From Isoetes taiwanensis (Eukaryota; Streptophyta; Lycopodiopsida; Isoetales; Isoetaceae), in NCBI GenBank assembly GCA_021234155.1, contig JAJEKV010000066.1:1053832-1117831 (forward strand): a stretch of DNA of 64,000 nt, read 5' to 3'. The notes below the pieces were generated by a model that was not told where the DNA came from, did not search any database, and saw only the letters and a program-made list of their open reading frames with translations. The position numbers were made by a program, and so were the translations under genes. Below, piece by piece: positions 35,290 to 47,990 of the stretch (its first letter is position 1; every line of letters starts with the position of its first letter).

Positions 35290-38200
35290 ATGGTGGTGGT
35301 TACTCTTCCCAATCACCATACGGGCCAAGCTTTTGATTCTTCTTCATTGGGTTCCTTTATCGCAGCTGAATTGAAGCCTCATTTATTCAAACGGTTAAGC
35401 CTGAGAGAACCCAAGCTGCACCCTGGGTCTATACGAATCAGAAGATTGTGTGAAGCATTTGACAGAACAAAAATTGGATTGAGGAAAGGTCGGAAGGGCT
35501 TGTGTTCACGTGTGAAATTGGATGAGAGGCCTGCGTATGTGTTGGATTCTGAGTATTCAGGAAATGGGGCAGTTTTTAAAGCTTCCAGTAATGGCGGAAT
35601 CCGGGCTAATGATGAACATGTGAGGTCGGATGACGATGCTAGAACCATGTTGGCAGTGGTGGAAAAACAAGCAAAGCCGAGTGATAGAGGAGCTGAGGAA
35701 TTGGGAAATTTTATTGAGATGGAGGAAGCAAAGAGGAAGGCTAGAGTGGAGATGGTGGGTAAAGAGGATCCTTGGTTCAAGAAGGCCGCTTCTCAAAATT
35801 TGCAGGTTTGAGTTCACTGCTTCTAGATTGTTGAGCATTCTTGTTAATTTTCAATGGTATTGATAGTTGACATTTGAAATATTTCTGGTATGATGGCCTT
35901 ATCCCTCACATATTATGTCCTTGACATTCTTTGACTTAAGCCCTTTGAGGAATCCCTCAATTGCAGTTTAAAGAAAAGGCCTGTACCTACATTCAATCTA
36001 AGCCTGTGAAGGTTGACCTTGAAGTAAACTTTGCAGGTTTCAGTGGCACCAGGTGGGCGGTGGAACAGGTTCAAGACATATTCCACAATTCAAAGGACAG
36101 TTGAGATATGGACTTTTGTATTTACATTTTTAATCAAAGCATGGCTTAATCGGCAAAAGTTCATGTACAGAGGTAGTTAAACTTGTTTATGGAGTCGGAT
36201 GTTGCTTTCTCTTGCACTGGCTGTTTTTAATCCTAGGATGGTTTATTTTTATCAGGCGGTATTACAGAGGAAAAGAGGAAGGAAAGGAGGAAAAAACTTG
36301 CTCGATGGTTGAAAGAGGGCATTCTGAGATTAGGGCCCACTTTTATCAAGATAGGGCAGCAGTTTTCAACTCGGGTTGATATACTTGCTAAAGAATATAT
36401 TGATGAGTTAGCTGAACTTCAGGTGAGTTATATTGATTTGTATTTGTTAAAGTAAGCTGCTAGATTATACCCAGGAATTGGTATGATGCTATAATCCTAG
36501 AGATTAATCCTGCTAGAAATCTGGATAAGGAACAACTGGAGCCATCAGTTTTTTATCTTGATGTCCAGGACGCCTTGTTTTCTGAGTGAAACTTTGTCAG
36601 GACCAAGTACCTCCATTTGACTCGGACACAGCTGTTAAGATTGTTGAAGAAGAGCTAGGGGGCTCCGTTGATCAGATTTTCCAGAACTTTGATCGAGATC
36701 CAATTGCTGCAGCAAGCCTAGGTATCAAAGTTAGGTTGCTTCTTTCTATATAGTTCTCTCTTGTTAACATGTTCAGACCAGTACTGATTTTAGTTTTTAT
36801 GTCTTATTGTATAGGACAAGTTCATAGAGCAAGAGTGAACGGGGAAGATGTTGTTGTGAAGGTCCAGCGTCCAGGCCTAAAAGACCTTTTCGATGTAGAC
36901 TTAAAAAATTTGAGGGTATACATTCCATCGTTGTTGTAGTTACCATGCTGTTAAAGTCCAAAATTGTTGGTTGTCCTGCATGAAGCACTATTAGAACAAA
37001 AAATATGTGAGATTTTATTGCCATAATCGCTAAGCTGTGTTTTTCATTTTATGTTCGAACCACCAATATAGACACTTTAAGCATTCTGTTTGCTCTTTAG
37101 GCTGTCACTGCAGCACAAGTTCACCTATGATGATTGATTAGTCCTGGTGTTAGAACTAAATTTTGGGCACATTTAACTATCTTTCTATTGACAGGTTATA
37201 GCAGAAAATTTACAAAAGTTTGACCCTAAGTCAGACGGTGCAAAAAGGGATTGGGTGGCCATATATGACGAATGTGCTTCTGTGCTCTATGAGGTTGTTC
37301 CCCCTTCTTGTTTTGCAATCAAAGGAAGTTATTGAGTTGTTGAAATCAATTTGCGAGATTAGGTTCCTGATCATGTGTAGTTTAGGTTGGAAAGCTCAAT
37401 TTATTGAACATTCATATTGCTGTTTTTGGACGAATATGGAATATGTCTTTTCCACACGTATTGCTACAAGAAGATGGATCATAATAAATGGAAGATGAGA
37501 TGAAGTTTCTAAGCATGGTACCTGCAAATGTCCCATAACTTATGGCATCATTACGAAATAACACACTTCAAAGGGTATTTATAGCTATGGGTCTATAAAA
37601 AGTCATACAAGTGCAGCGATATATGATTCAAGATTTTAGTACTGTGGATGAGACAATATAAAAGAGATTGAATTTGCGAGATTTGAGGAACTTGGCAGAG
37701 TAATAAAAGAAATCATAGCAAGTTTCATAGTGGGTGAATTGCTTTACGATTTAGAAACAAAGTTCTGAAGCACTCATGGCTAGCAAATCCCAAAGTTCAG
37801 ACACTCAAGAGGGAGTCTATGGTACCTTTGAAGCATATTGACCTTAGAAAGTTGCAGATTACAGTGTCAGGGTCATCGAAATGCTGGGGTTCCCAGATTA
37901 TTTGAAGGGAATTTCCATACCTGTTTTAGAGGGAGTGTGCTTGCCCTTAAAGACAACCAAATGTACAGTTGACCATATTTGCATGCATAACTAAACTTGC
38001 TGCCTCTGCTGTTTTGATATGCTTTGCTGCATTGCTTCTGCACCAAATGTTTCATATGGATTCATGACAGTTATTAGATATGCTCCACCATGGACATTTA
38101 TAATATTTTGTATTTGGCTCTCAAAAGCGAATGAGGAAGGGAGGATTCCCATGGTTCCTTCATATTAGCAGGGAACAGAATGAAAATAGTTAGTCTTGGT

Positions 38201-40705
38201 AGAAGTGACTGAAATTTATAATCAAGATATGCTTTCGTAGAGAAGCTGCTGTATTCCCCTTGTTTTATTTAATTATATGTGTGCATATTAACAGGAAATC
38301 GATTATAGTAAAGAGGGAGCCAATGCTGAGCTTTTCGCAAAAAACTTTAAAGATTTGAGTTATGTCAAAGTTCCTAGGATATATTGGGAATATACTACAC
38401 CTCAGGTAATCAATAAAAATTTAGTGGGAGAAGACAGATCCTATTCATTATATCTCAATTGGATTTGTGGTCATTAGGTTCTTACAATGGAATACGTACC
38501 AGGCATCAAAATCAACAGGGTAGAAGCACTTGATCAGATCGGCGTTGATCGCCAAAGGTATATTTGGAAACCACTTGGCAATTGCTTGCTGAAGCAATTG
38601 CATTACCTTTTCCGTTTATTAAATCTATGCTGGATTTGCAGACTTGCAAGATATGCTGTGGAATCATACTTGGAGCAAATATTACGCCATGGTTTTTTCC
38701 ATGCAGATCCAGTGAGTCTTTTGAACACCTGCATGTGTCATGCTGAAGTAGATAAAAGTGAAGAACCACTGAGCTAAACTTTGTGCCACAGCATCCTGGT
38801 AATATTGCTGTTGATGATGCCAACGGTGGCCGTCTCATCTTCTATGATTTTGGTATGATGGGCAGGTAACAGTTCCTTCTTCAATTCTCTTTTTGCTGGG
38901 TGAAGGATCTCTAATTCATGTAGTGTTACAGGGCTGACTAAAGTTGCTATCATCACCTTTGAACTGTGACTATATTGAAAAAATTAAACTTATGCACGCC
39001 TGTTGCCTGCAGCATTAGCCCAAACATCAGGGAGGGACTCCTTGAAGCTTTTTATGGAGTTTATGAAAAAGACCCTGATAAGGTCGGTTTATGAAATGCG
39101 TATCAAGAGTGAATAGATATTACTACATTCCATAGTTTTTGAAGCTGCTAGTAATTGTTCAAGGTATTTGAAAAGGTATACTAGTTATTTAATTCTCATG
39201 CTGAATTTAGAAGTTTCACAGGTACTCCAAGCAATGGTGCAGATGGGGGTTCTTGTTCCTACGGGTGACATGACTGCTGTTAGGCGAACAGCACAGTTCT
39301 TCTTGAACAGGTTTTTGAATTTATTTCACATGTTCAACAGAAATTCAATTTCTATCTTTTACAAAATGACTCCTTATTTCAGTTTTGAGGAACGGTTGGC
39401 AGCTCAAAAGTTGGAAGAAGCAAATGCAACAGCTGATTCTGGTTTTAGGAAAGTAACTCAGGGAGAAAAGGAGCAGAAGAAGAAATTGCGTCTTGCAGCA
39501 ATAGGCATTACACCATAAACCCTGGCATCCTTTTTATTGATTGGTTTGTTGAGTTACTGCTTGCTTTGATCTGTACAGGAGAAGATCTACTATCCATCTC
39601 TGCAGATCAGCCTTTTCGGTTTCCAGCAACCTTCACTTTTGTCGTTCGGGCTTTTTCTGGTAAGATATGTTACTCTTATTGCTAGAGCAAAAAAGAAAAG
39701 ATCGGAAAGAAGCTATGTTGGACCTTTATTTATCTTGCCAACATCTCATGCAGTTCTTGATGGCATTGGCAAAGGACTTGACCCTCGTTTTGACATCTCT
39801 GAGATTGCAAAACCGTAAGTTTACAAGTTGTGTACTTGAAACTTTTATGATTAAGTTGTTTAGGCATTTTAAGTTGGTACATGATGCCTGGGAAGTTATC
39901 ATTTTCAGGTTGAATGCACGATATCAAATAAATGTTGCAATTTTACAGCCTTTGTGCTTGTGCTTTAATGCACTGCTTTATATTTTTCTTTTGCACAGCT
40001 ATGCACTGGAGCTATTGAGATTCCGTGAAGTTGGTTATGAAGTTTTTTACAGGGTGAGTAGCAAGTCCATCGTTACATAATGACCATAGGGGTAGCTAAA
40101 TGGCAGTATATTTAACTTATTATGTCATTGATAACAGTCGCTAAAGAAACGCTGGGATCGGCAGACACAAGCTTTTATTAATCTTTTCCGTCAACCTGAC
40201 AGGGTAGCAAAGATGGCAGATGTCATACAGCGCCTTGTAAGGCTCATTCATGTCTCTATTCTGAGTCAAGTCAAAAGGCATGGTTGCTAAAAGTTGTATG
40301 CATTCCAGGAACAAGGTGACCTGAAACTTCGCGTTCGGACACTGGAGTCAGAAAGGGCGTTTAAACGTGTTGCCATTGTCCAGCAGACGATAGGACAGGT
40401 ATACCAACATTTTAGAAAAAGGCATGCTACGTTGTTGGATTAATACTGATGATGTTGTTTGGCAGGCTATTTTTGCAGGAACATTTTTAAATCTTGCTAC
40501 CATGCTATACATTAATGCCATTAAGGTGAGTTAGTGGTTCTATACAACATATTTATGTTTGATTATACCCCCATTTCTTGTTGTTTAGGTACCAGCAGTG
40601 CTGTCCTTCTTAGGAAGTGCTTTGTTTGGAGCACAAGTACTTATAGGGATATTAAAGGTGAAGAGATTGGACAGACAAGAGCTGTTAATTACTGGCGCAG
40701 CTTGA
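35290..40705 (+). CDS. ABC1K3-like: ABC1-type atypical kinase, ABC1K3-like, chloroplast
   Basis: There are twenty exons: 35290-35805, 36037-36172, 36256-36422, 36601-36721, 36815-36915, 37195-37293, 38295-38405, 38478-38557, 38642-38711, 38792-38865, 39013-39082, 39222-39310, 39383-39504, 39579-39659, 39754-39814, 39999-40053, 40138-40236, 40309-40398, 40466-40525 and 40589-40705. They sum to 2319 nt, or 772 residues. Motifs in order are [14 protein letters not shown] (KxGQ), [13 protein letters not shown] (Ala-rich loop), [10 protein letters not shown] (Lys), [17 protein letters not shown] (catalytic loop, across exons 9-10), FYDFGMMG (metal-binding) and a long C-terminus ending in a hydrophobic segment. 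Arabidopsis ABC1K3 sits in plastoglobules and affects tocopherol and plastoquinone metabolism. The Ser/Arg-rich N-terminus fits a transit peptide. An upstream in-frame ATG at 35140 would add 50 residues. Intron 13 begins GC instead of GT. Confidence 0.92.
37294..38294 (+). other. Large intron 6 of the ABC1K3-like gene
   Basis: About 1 kb between exons 6 and 7, the longest intron of this gene. No inserted coding sequence or clear repeat was seen. Confidence 0.7.
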
Positions 40706-41440
40706 GAGTTAAATTCTGAAATTTGGTGTAGTTTATTGGACTGATAGCCTGTCCCCCATTCCAGGCTTCCCGTGTATTCTATCTATTCTTTGTAATGAAA
40801 GTCTTCTATCAATTAGAAGCAATACATTTATATATTCAAAAACATTCCACTGCATGGCAATGTGGATTTAGGAATGACAAAATTACTTCTTTCAACCCCA
40901 ATATGCGTCAGCTTGTGTGTTATATGTTAACATTTATGCATCTGGTAGTAAATATGCTGAGCACTCCAAATCACATTTCACCAATAATGATTATTCATAT
41001 TTAAAGTCGTTTGTTTGTTAATGTAATGTATTGATCAAGCCATTTAAGCCGCAGGCCTCCTATGACGAAAAGATACATAATTTATTGTTTTTATTGTTCA
41101 AGATGCTCATTCCAGAGAGGTTTATTGTTCAAGATGCTCTCTGGAAGGTGTAACCTTTTTACGGTTTTTTTTGCTGGGCGTGATGGGCTTTTTTTAAGAC
41201 TGAATAATATTATTTGCAACAAAAGAAAAGGGGTTTATTCTTGTTGGGAAGGTCGAGCGTGAATTTGGTTTATTGCAGAAGGCACGTGGGCAAATAAGTT
41301 TCAAGTAAAGGACACAATTTATAAATGAGTAGCCGTCACGCAACCATGATGGAAGGAGAACTCGAAAAATGCTTAAAAAGTACTATAACATAGTAATAGT
41401 AGATGAAACACAAATAACATATGTCCACTACAACAATACA
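40706..41440. other. ABC1K3 3' flank, no gene
   Basis: AT-rich sequence with a likely 3' UTR start. GTTTATTGTTCAAGATGCTC is duplicated near 41090 and 41120. Nothing else is recognised. Confidence 0.5.
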
Positions 41441-44400
41441 CTAAGCTAAAATAATCTCCAGCACTGAATTTGGAAACATTGGTTGTATCAGTCGCAGATC
41501 AGCCAAAGGATCCCTCCCAAGCACCTTCATGTACACATAGAACAAGTGCTTGCAAGGAATAACTTGTTTTTTGCCGATCCAATGCATGAAATCTGGACAG
41601 GCACAGGCAGGTTCACATTTTATGCTAACCGTGCATACTTTATCTTCTCTTTGGAGTGTGTAGTTGGCATGCCTCCTTTGAATGATAGCTTGTGTGGTTC
41701 TATCATCGACCACCATATCTTTACTTTGCTCAAGACGCACCATACCTCGTTCCTTTTATTCACACGTCTTCCATCCCTTGTCATGCGGACACTTTCAGAA
41801 ACTTCATTCTGTGTCGTTTCCTGAGCTGCCACACCAGTTTGAATTGCTGGTTGCATGTGAATCCCATCTACCTGGTATCCTTTCGTCACCAAGAACTCTA
41901 TTTCATCTTGTCGCAAATTGCTTCCTCTTGCAACTGGCCATAGTTGTGGTCTTAGAGGTGGGTGCAATAAAGCCTTATCCGGGAACCATGTGCACTTCAC
42001 ATTATCTGGACAAAACCAAATTAATTGTTCTTGTGTGTGACCCCCCTCTGAAAGTCATGATACCTTTGAAGCTAGGTGCTGCAGTTGATGATAAGCCCTT
42101 ATTAATCCTTCCATTTTCAGATGTCATTCCCTGACATTTTACTTGACTACCAGCAATTGTCCTTATGATAGCCCCAAAAGTGTTGTGAGCATTTCTCTCC
42201 ACCACAACTGAAGATGTAGCAGCAAACATATTTCTGACTATCGAATCATTGGAAGCAACTGGGAACACTATGTGCTTGCGTATCTGGGCAATGTGTTCCA
42301 CAATCTCGTGTCGGATTCCATCCTTGGAGACTGTTTTTTATTTTTTAGATACGGGTTGGTCATTTCCACCTGTTCCTAAATTATGTGGATACATGCTATG
42401 TCTGCCAACTTCCTGGTTAAAACATTCAGCAACAACTTTTGACTTAATACGCTACTAAGTTTCCCTTGTAGTCTAGTAAATAAAGTCAAAATTCCAGGTT
42501 CAGGACCAACGTAGTTGTGCTCTAAATATGATTTATACCTAGTGCTCTGCAGTAATGCTTTAGTGAGGTAAAAAAGGCTCGCATCATACAATGTTAAGGT
42601 TCTAGTACACCCAGTTGCAGCTAACCAACTCCCATGTCTAGATTCTGACAAATTTGCATCAGGCATATACATAGTTGTGGATAAGTCTACTCTAGCCTTC
42701 ATATAATTTTCCTATCTAGCCACCATGCTAGCCATGAGGACAGAGAGTTTACATCACTTGGTGAAGCCTCTATATTCTGGATATACAAGACTGTTAGTAT
42801 GGCATTGTAGACATTGTTCAAAATGGAAAACACAAGATCTTTCCTTTTCAGGATATATTTGGCCATTATAAGACACTTCTCTAATTGCTGTCCAATTGGC
42901 CTGGGCCTCATCTGTCATGAACCCGTAAAACTCTGCTGGTGGGTAATTCTTAGAAGTCATGACCGTATTTAACTTGACCCAGAATTTCTTTTTAGACAAA
43001 GCATCTTCTATTTTCATGTTACATATAGCTATGGTCATCAAACTTCTTACTCTATAACAATGTAATGCATGCGTGATATTATAACCTGACTTCATTTGGA
43101 TGGCTAAGTAATACCAAGTGCTATATAAGTAATACTTACGTGGGTCATATACATGGCAAGCAAGGAATGACCAACCTTGAATGCATTTCACATGATCAAA
43201 ATACACTCATGCCTTTGATAAATCACCAGGTGGCCGCATTCTGTTTACTAAATTAACTCCATAGCTTGGGCTATTAGTAGACATTTTGAAAACATAACAT
43301 CTCTCATTCTCGCCATGTGTCTGATACGGAAACTTGGATCCATGAAAATATTCATAACGACACCTTCGTTTTAGGTTGAATATACTGATAATATCATCAC
43401 AATATTCTTTATTCTTTATTGGGAAAATCACCAAAATACTATTAAAGTTTGCCAAAATTACCAAAATGCCAGTAAACCCAGTGGTATTTTGGGAAAATTG
43501 GCAATAACATTTTTCCAATGATCTGAATGCAAATGTGCCCTTCAGATGAATTGTAGATTAAGCTGAGATCTTACCAACAAGCACAAGATCATTCAATTCT
43601 AAGACCACAATCTCAAGTTATGAGATTTTTCATTTCTCAAATTTTGAAGAACTCAAGAGCTTATAACTTGAAATTTTCATCTCCAATCAAGATGATCTTA
43701 TGCTTGTTGGAAAGATCTCAGCTTAATCTACAATTCATCTGAAGGGCACATTTGCATTCAAATCGTTAAGAAAACGTTATTGCCAATTTTTCCAAAATAC
43801 CACTGGGTTTAGTGGCGTTTTGGTAATTTTGGCAAACTTTAATGGTATTTTGGTAATTTTCCCTTCTTTATTTGAACATTGTCTAACCTACAAAATAAGT
43901 AATTTTTTATCATAGTATAATCAATGTCAATTTAGTGTAGTTATGAAATGAGATTTTTTTCCTTACCTTCTTTGATTGCAACGTGGTTCCAGCCAAATTA
44001 GCAGCTCTTCTATTTGCTCGACACTCAATTTGTCCACATGATCTATATCAGCTGTTTCAATGGCACTTTTGCAAATTCCTTGAATGGCAATTTCGTTTTC
44101 AGCATGTCTAGTTCCCTTCAACTTGTAAGGAGATTGCATAGAACTCTCTAATAGTGATCTTAAGTGCAATATATCAGATCTTGATTGCACACACCTTATT
44201 GGATGACTATGACTGCTAGTGTGTATAACTAGCTTCATATCATGAATATTGTCTGGAATACGGTAATATATCATTGCATTGCACAACCCGACACATGAAG
44301 GTTGTTCTTTGCAACTCACCAACTACAGGCCTCTTGTTTATAGCTCCTTTCCATTGCACATTGTTTGCCTTGACACTCCAGCTCTCTAGCACAATACAAT

Positions 44401-44918
44401 AGGCTAATAGTCCCACGAACACATGGAATATGAGTGTGGCTCGATGCAGTCCAAATATGAGGATCCATGTTCTGTTGCATGCCTTCCATGTTACTACCAG
44501 ATTTTTGTGGAGGAAGCTCAAATACAACTTTCCTGTCATAAAATGGTGGTGTCAAGCATTCAACTTTGCAGAAAGCTAAGCCAAAGGTATGATTTGTGGA
44601 GGCCATAGGAGATTCTACATTGATTGCAGTAGTAGGGGTGCTGCCTGCAACTAGATCCCCATACACTACAACAGTAGTTCCATGTTGCATTTCAACCACA
44701 AATTTGTTTTCCTATGTTTCATCAACTAGATTACTGAGTGCATTAGTGCCATTTGTATTTTCTTGAACAACACAAAGAGAGGCTTCATCAAAACCAAATG
44801 TTGCACAAAGCAAGCTACGTTGCACCTCACATCGCCCATTAACAAATGGTAATATCAATTCCTGTAGCTTTTCAAATCCTTTCACAACTAATCGAGGTGC
44901 CATAAAAGTAAACTCCAC
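41441..44918 (-). pseudogene. MULE-like transposase with SWIM finger, decayed
   Basis: Many minus-strand pieces are read from 44918 downward: a leader, then a Cys-rich N-part (ELECQGKQCAMER), LVIHTSSHSHPIRC, a possible intron (donor after AATCAAAGAAG near 43968), YFHGSKFPYQTHGEN, and the catalytic region with FYGFMTDEAQANW and RSCVFHFEQC (the D..., C.FH..Q pattern of Mutator-type transposases). The end is a SWIM zinc finger, CACPDFMHW...VIPCKHLF, at about 41600. Several frameshifts and stops show decay. A 433-bp MITE interrupts it. Mutator elements move by cut and paste with 9-bp duplications. Long terminal repeats for this copy were not found. Confidence 0.72.
43431..43863. mobile_element. 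Foldback MITE, Mutator-type, 433 bp
   Basis: The element starts GGGAAAATCACCAAAATAC and ends with its near complement. The two arms (about 43431-43640 and 43655-43863) are inverted copies over about 190 bp, so almost the whole unit is one hairpin. TTCTTTATT (9 bp) lies directly on both sides (43422-43430 and 43864-43872). A 9-bp duplication with long inverted arms is typical of Mutator-derived MITEs. There is no coding sequence. Confidence 0.92.
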
Positions 44919-47229
44919 ACTATTGAAAACACAAAATTAAATCCATATCCTTGCAAAGTAAGAATTGTGCCAAGAATTAATGCTGACAATTCAAATAAAC
45001 ACGTGAACAGAAAACTAGGTCCGTGCAATGTTTTCAATATATTTTTGTATTTAATATCACGTGGCCCTTTTGAAGGTTTTTAATAATGTCAACATGAAGT
45101 TAGTTTTGGTTGCGTTAGATGGCACGTTAGTTACTTTAGTTTACCTTGGTCATGTTTAGGTGGCACGTTAATTATTTTAGAGCTGTTGGATGGGCATATT
45201 TGCCCTTTATTCCAAGATCTGGACCGTACATAGCGATCCTCGTTTGTGGGGTATGCATGTACAAGTTTTTGTATACTGTATATTAAGGTTTGCAAAATAC
45301 TATAAGGTTTGAGAGAATGTACTTAATGGTGTTAATTTTGTACATATGTTGTAAATATATTTTTGGAGCTCTCGCTGCCCTACGTAACCCCCGTGTGAAT
45401 ATGCACCCAAATCAAAGGGGGTTTAAGGGGGATTTTAATTTAAATGTGTTAAATGCAATGGTTTTTGTTAATAATGTTAATGGTAGTTGTGTGTTGATTG
45501 TTATATTAAAAAAAAAATTGGGCCCTTCGGGCCCTAACTAAAGCAAACATAGGTAAACTTTATGGGCCTAAATATTAATTACTAAAAAGCACAATAACAT
45601 TAAGACAAACAAATTATTTCCATTGCAAACAACTATTAAGTACATTTTATGTAGTCATTATATTCATTATCTGTAATCTCAATATTGCAATACTAGATAT
45701 TCATGCATATGCTAGTGCATATGGTAACATGTGCTGGTGTCAATGCAAGCCTGTTTTGCCATGGCAAGCATTCATAAGCATATGGCATATGTAAAACAAA
45801 TTTAATTCCACACATGTAGCACTTGCTCTATTTAGTGGACATTGAATTGGAAGAATATTCGATAGCGTCTACGAATAACCCTCCATTGGGATCCTTAATA
45901 TGCCCAGTAAGAAATAACCCTCCATTGAACTTTGTGGCTCTGTCAATTGTGAAAACAAAAAACCCTCCATTTGGAAGCCTTTTATAAGCCCAATAAGAAG
46001 TCTGGCTATGTGAATTGCCAATATGAAGATGAACTCAATCGTAATTCTGTGTATTGCGCCAATAAAAATGAACTTAATTCACAATCACAATGAAAGGATG
46101 CTTTGCTGGATATAGCATAGGCCAGTATTTTGTCCATGTTGAAAATTGAAGAAGTTTTGAAAAAATCAAATGAAAACAAGATTTAAATTATAATATTCAG
46201 AAGTGGACTCACCTCAAATTTTGAGAATGACATAGATTTGCGTGAACGAAGTAGCGACATTGCCATAAAACCAGAGGCCCAATGCCTCAAGATTGGAGCT
46301 GGATTCAGATACAAATGCAAATGAAGAAGAGAAATTATCGAAAATGCAAAATAGAATTGAGACGATGACAATCCATGAAAAGATGGCAATAATACCTAGC
46401 ATAATAACACGTTGTAGAATTTGTAGAATGACTAAACTGCATCTTCTAAAAACCATAACATAATTCAGCCTTACAGCAAGGAGTTTGTTTTATACGGGAT
46501 TTGAACCCATACCTATCCGTTCACAACACAAACCTGAGCTGAGTAGTAAATATATAGCAAGTAATATGCAGTGCAGCCAAGGCATGAGACTTCTTGGATG
46601 AACCTAGTTTTGAAGCTCTACAATTCCAAAACAGCTAGATCTTTCGCTGCACATGATAGAAAAAGAAACAAAACAAATAGGCAGTCGGAGCTTGTAAACT
46701 TGTAAGATGGCAAAATACCGAGCCCCTAGATCCTCAGCTGAGTTGTGCTCTCTAACAAATAATATTATATGTAATTCGCTATGCAAGGTAGCCTATGCAA
46801 CCTAGTTTTAAAGCTCTCTACGACCATATTGTCATCTGTTATCTGGTTATCTGGCCATCTGTTACTTTTCAAAAGACCATTCCAAAATAAATTTTGGATC
46901 TTTGGCTACACAACGTAAAATCCAAACAAACAAATAGGGCAGAGCTTGTATACCTATAAGAGCTTGTAAACCAGAAGATCGGCAAGCTACAAAGATGGCG
47001 AATCTGGAGCCCCGGATCATTTAACAAATTTCTTGCTTTGAAATTCCACCTTTTTTGTTCATGTGGATGCATTTCAAGTATTTGAAACTCCCAAACCGGA
47101 TAAATCAATGTGTATTATTGGTTTGCACGTCCTCGGAAATTGATTTCTCTTTTCTTAGAAATTATCAAAAACTTTTAGTTACCACGCATAAGAGGGACAT
47201 ACCCAGAAAATAAGCTTAGGAGATGACCA
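44919..47229. other. No gene; several diverged duplications
   Basis: Contains a GGGCCC-TTC-GGGCCC hairpin at about 45513-45530. It also has AATAACCCTCCATT(G) units repeated three times at 45875-45975 and a diverged duplication (46600-46745 against 46860-47025) sharing GAGCTTGTAAAC and AGATGGC words. No coding signature. Confidence 0.5.
46485..46555 (-). repeat. tRNA-like relic
   Basis: On the minus strand GGGTTCAAATCCC (box B/T-arm) follows CTCAGCTCAGG, which resembles box A. The acceptor ends pair poorly. It could be a tRNA pseudogene or SINE head. Confidence 0.3.
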
Positions 47230-47990
47230 CGACCGGGTGTCCGCAATACCGCCTCCAATTAAGAGTAGAAAAAGGTGTGTAAGATCTTTTAGTGAACTTC
47301 GGTGGACCTTGCTAAAGTTCGGCCAGATGGAAATTGTTTTGCAATTTTTCTCTCAGATTCTGAATTGTGCTCAACGCGACTATCCCATCGATCCGGAGAC
47401 ATCGGATCGCCATTCTAGAATGGGGGCGAGCATGCATGTTTTGCATGCATGCGAGGCAACGCGATGCTAAATTACGGTTGGGAGTTCGCTATTTTAGGCG
47501 CTGTTTACGCATCAACAGCGTCTCATCGGTGCTTCCTCTTCTCTCTCAGCAAGTACCTATTTCTCTTTGAACCCCCCCCTTCTTTTTGTTTATTATGTTT
47601 GTCGATGTATTGGGCGGCGTAATCCAGAACCCCTCCACTATGATGGGAGGTTTGTTTTATTTTGTTTTTTTGGTGTTGGTGATGTGCAGGTAGAGGTTGG
47701 CGAGCGGTATCTGTTTCGACTTCTCCATTCGTGGGTTTTTGGGAGCGATTTTTCCGCCTTTGCGTTTATTATTTTGTCTAAGCCCCTTGCCGAAGGTTTA
47801 TCACTAGGGTTTTTCCTCGAAAACCCGAAAGGGCGGGGTTTTTTAATCCCGGTGATAAGCTTTCAGCAGGTACACCAACCAAACATCTGTTAGCATTGTA
47901 TTTTTGGGGTCCAAATGATATAATTGGATTTTCCCTTTATTGTTCGTGGGTAGTCCGCATGTGTGCGGCTACCCACTATCCACCATTGTA
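47230..47990 (+). mobile_element. GC-rich retroelement, second copy (no clear ends)
   Basis: The segment is GC-richer than its flanks. Near 47811-47862 it carries TTTTTCCTCGAAAACCCG and GGTTTTTTAATCCCGGTGA, the paired motif also present near the 3' ends of the elements at 17046-17970 and 58080-58850, followed by a GTATTTTTGGGGTCC-like word. It ends near a hairpin at 47946-47975. No CCTT tail or duplication was found, so the borders are estimates. A short open frame (47567-47893) has no known domain. Confidence 0.5.
47946..47975. repeat. Stem-loop
   Basis: GTGGGTAGTCCGCA and TGCGGCTACCCAC pair around a 3-4 nt loop with one bulged base. Confidence 0.75.

Noticed and set aside
41427-41440. CACTACAACAATACAC as left end of the CACTA-like element ending at 55927
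   Set aside because: Matches only the first nine bases, flanking triplets differ (GTC versus CAT), and there are no subterminal CTGACTA-type repeats beside it.
45505-45535. GGGCCC-TTC-GGGCCC hairpin next to an A-run as a terminator
   Set aside because: This is a nuclear plant context where such intrinsic terminators are not used. Recorded only as a palindrome.
46485-46555. Functional tRNA gene
   Set aside because: Box-B and part of box-A are present but the acceptor ends do not pair into a normal cloverleaf.
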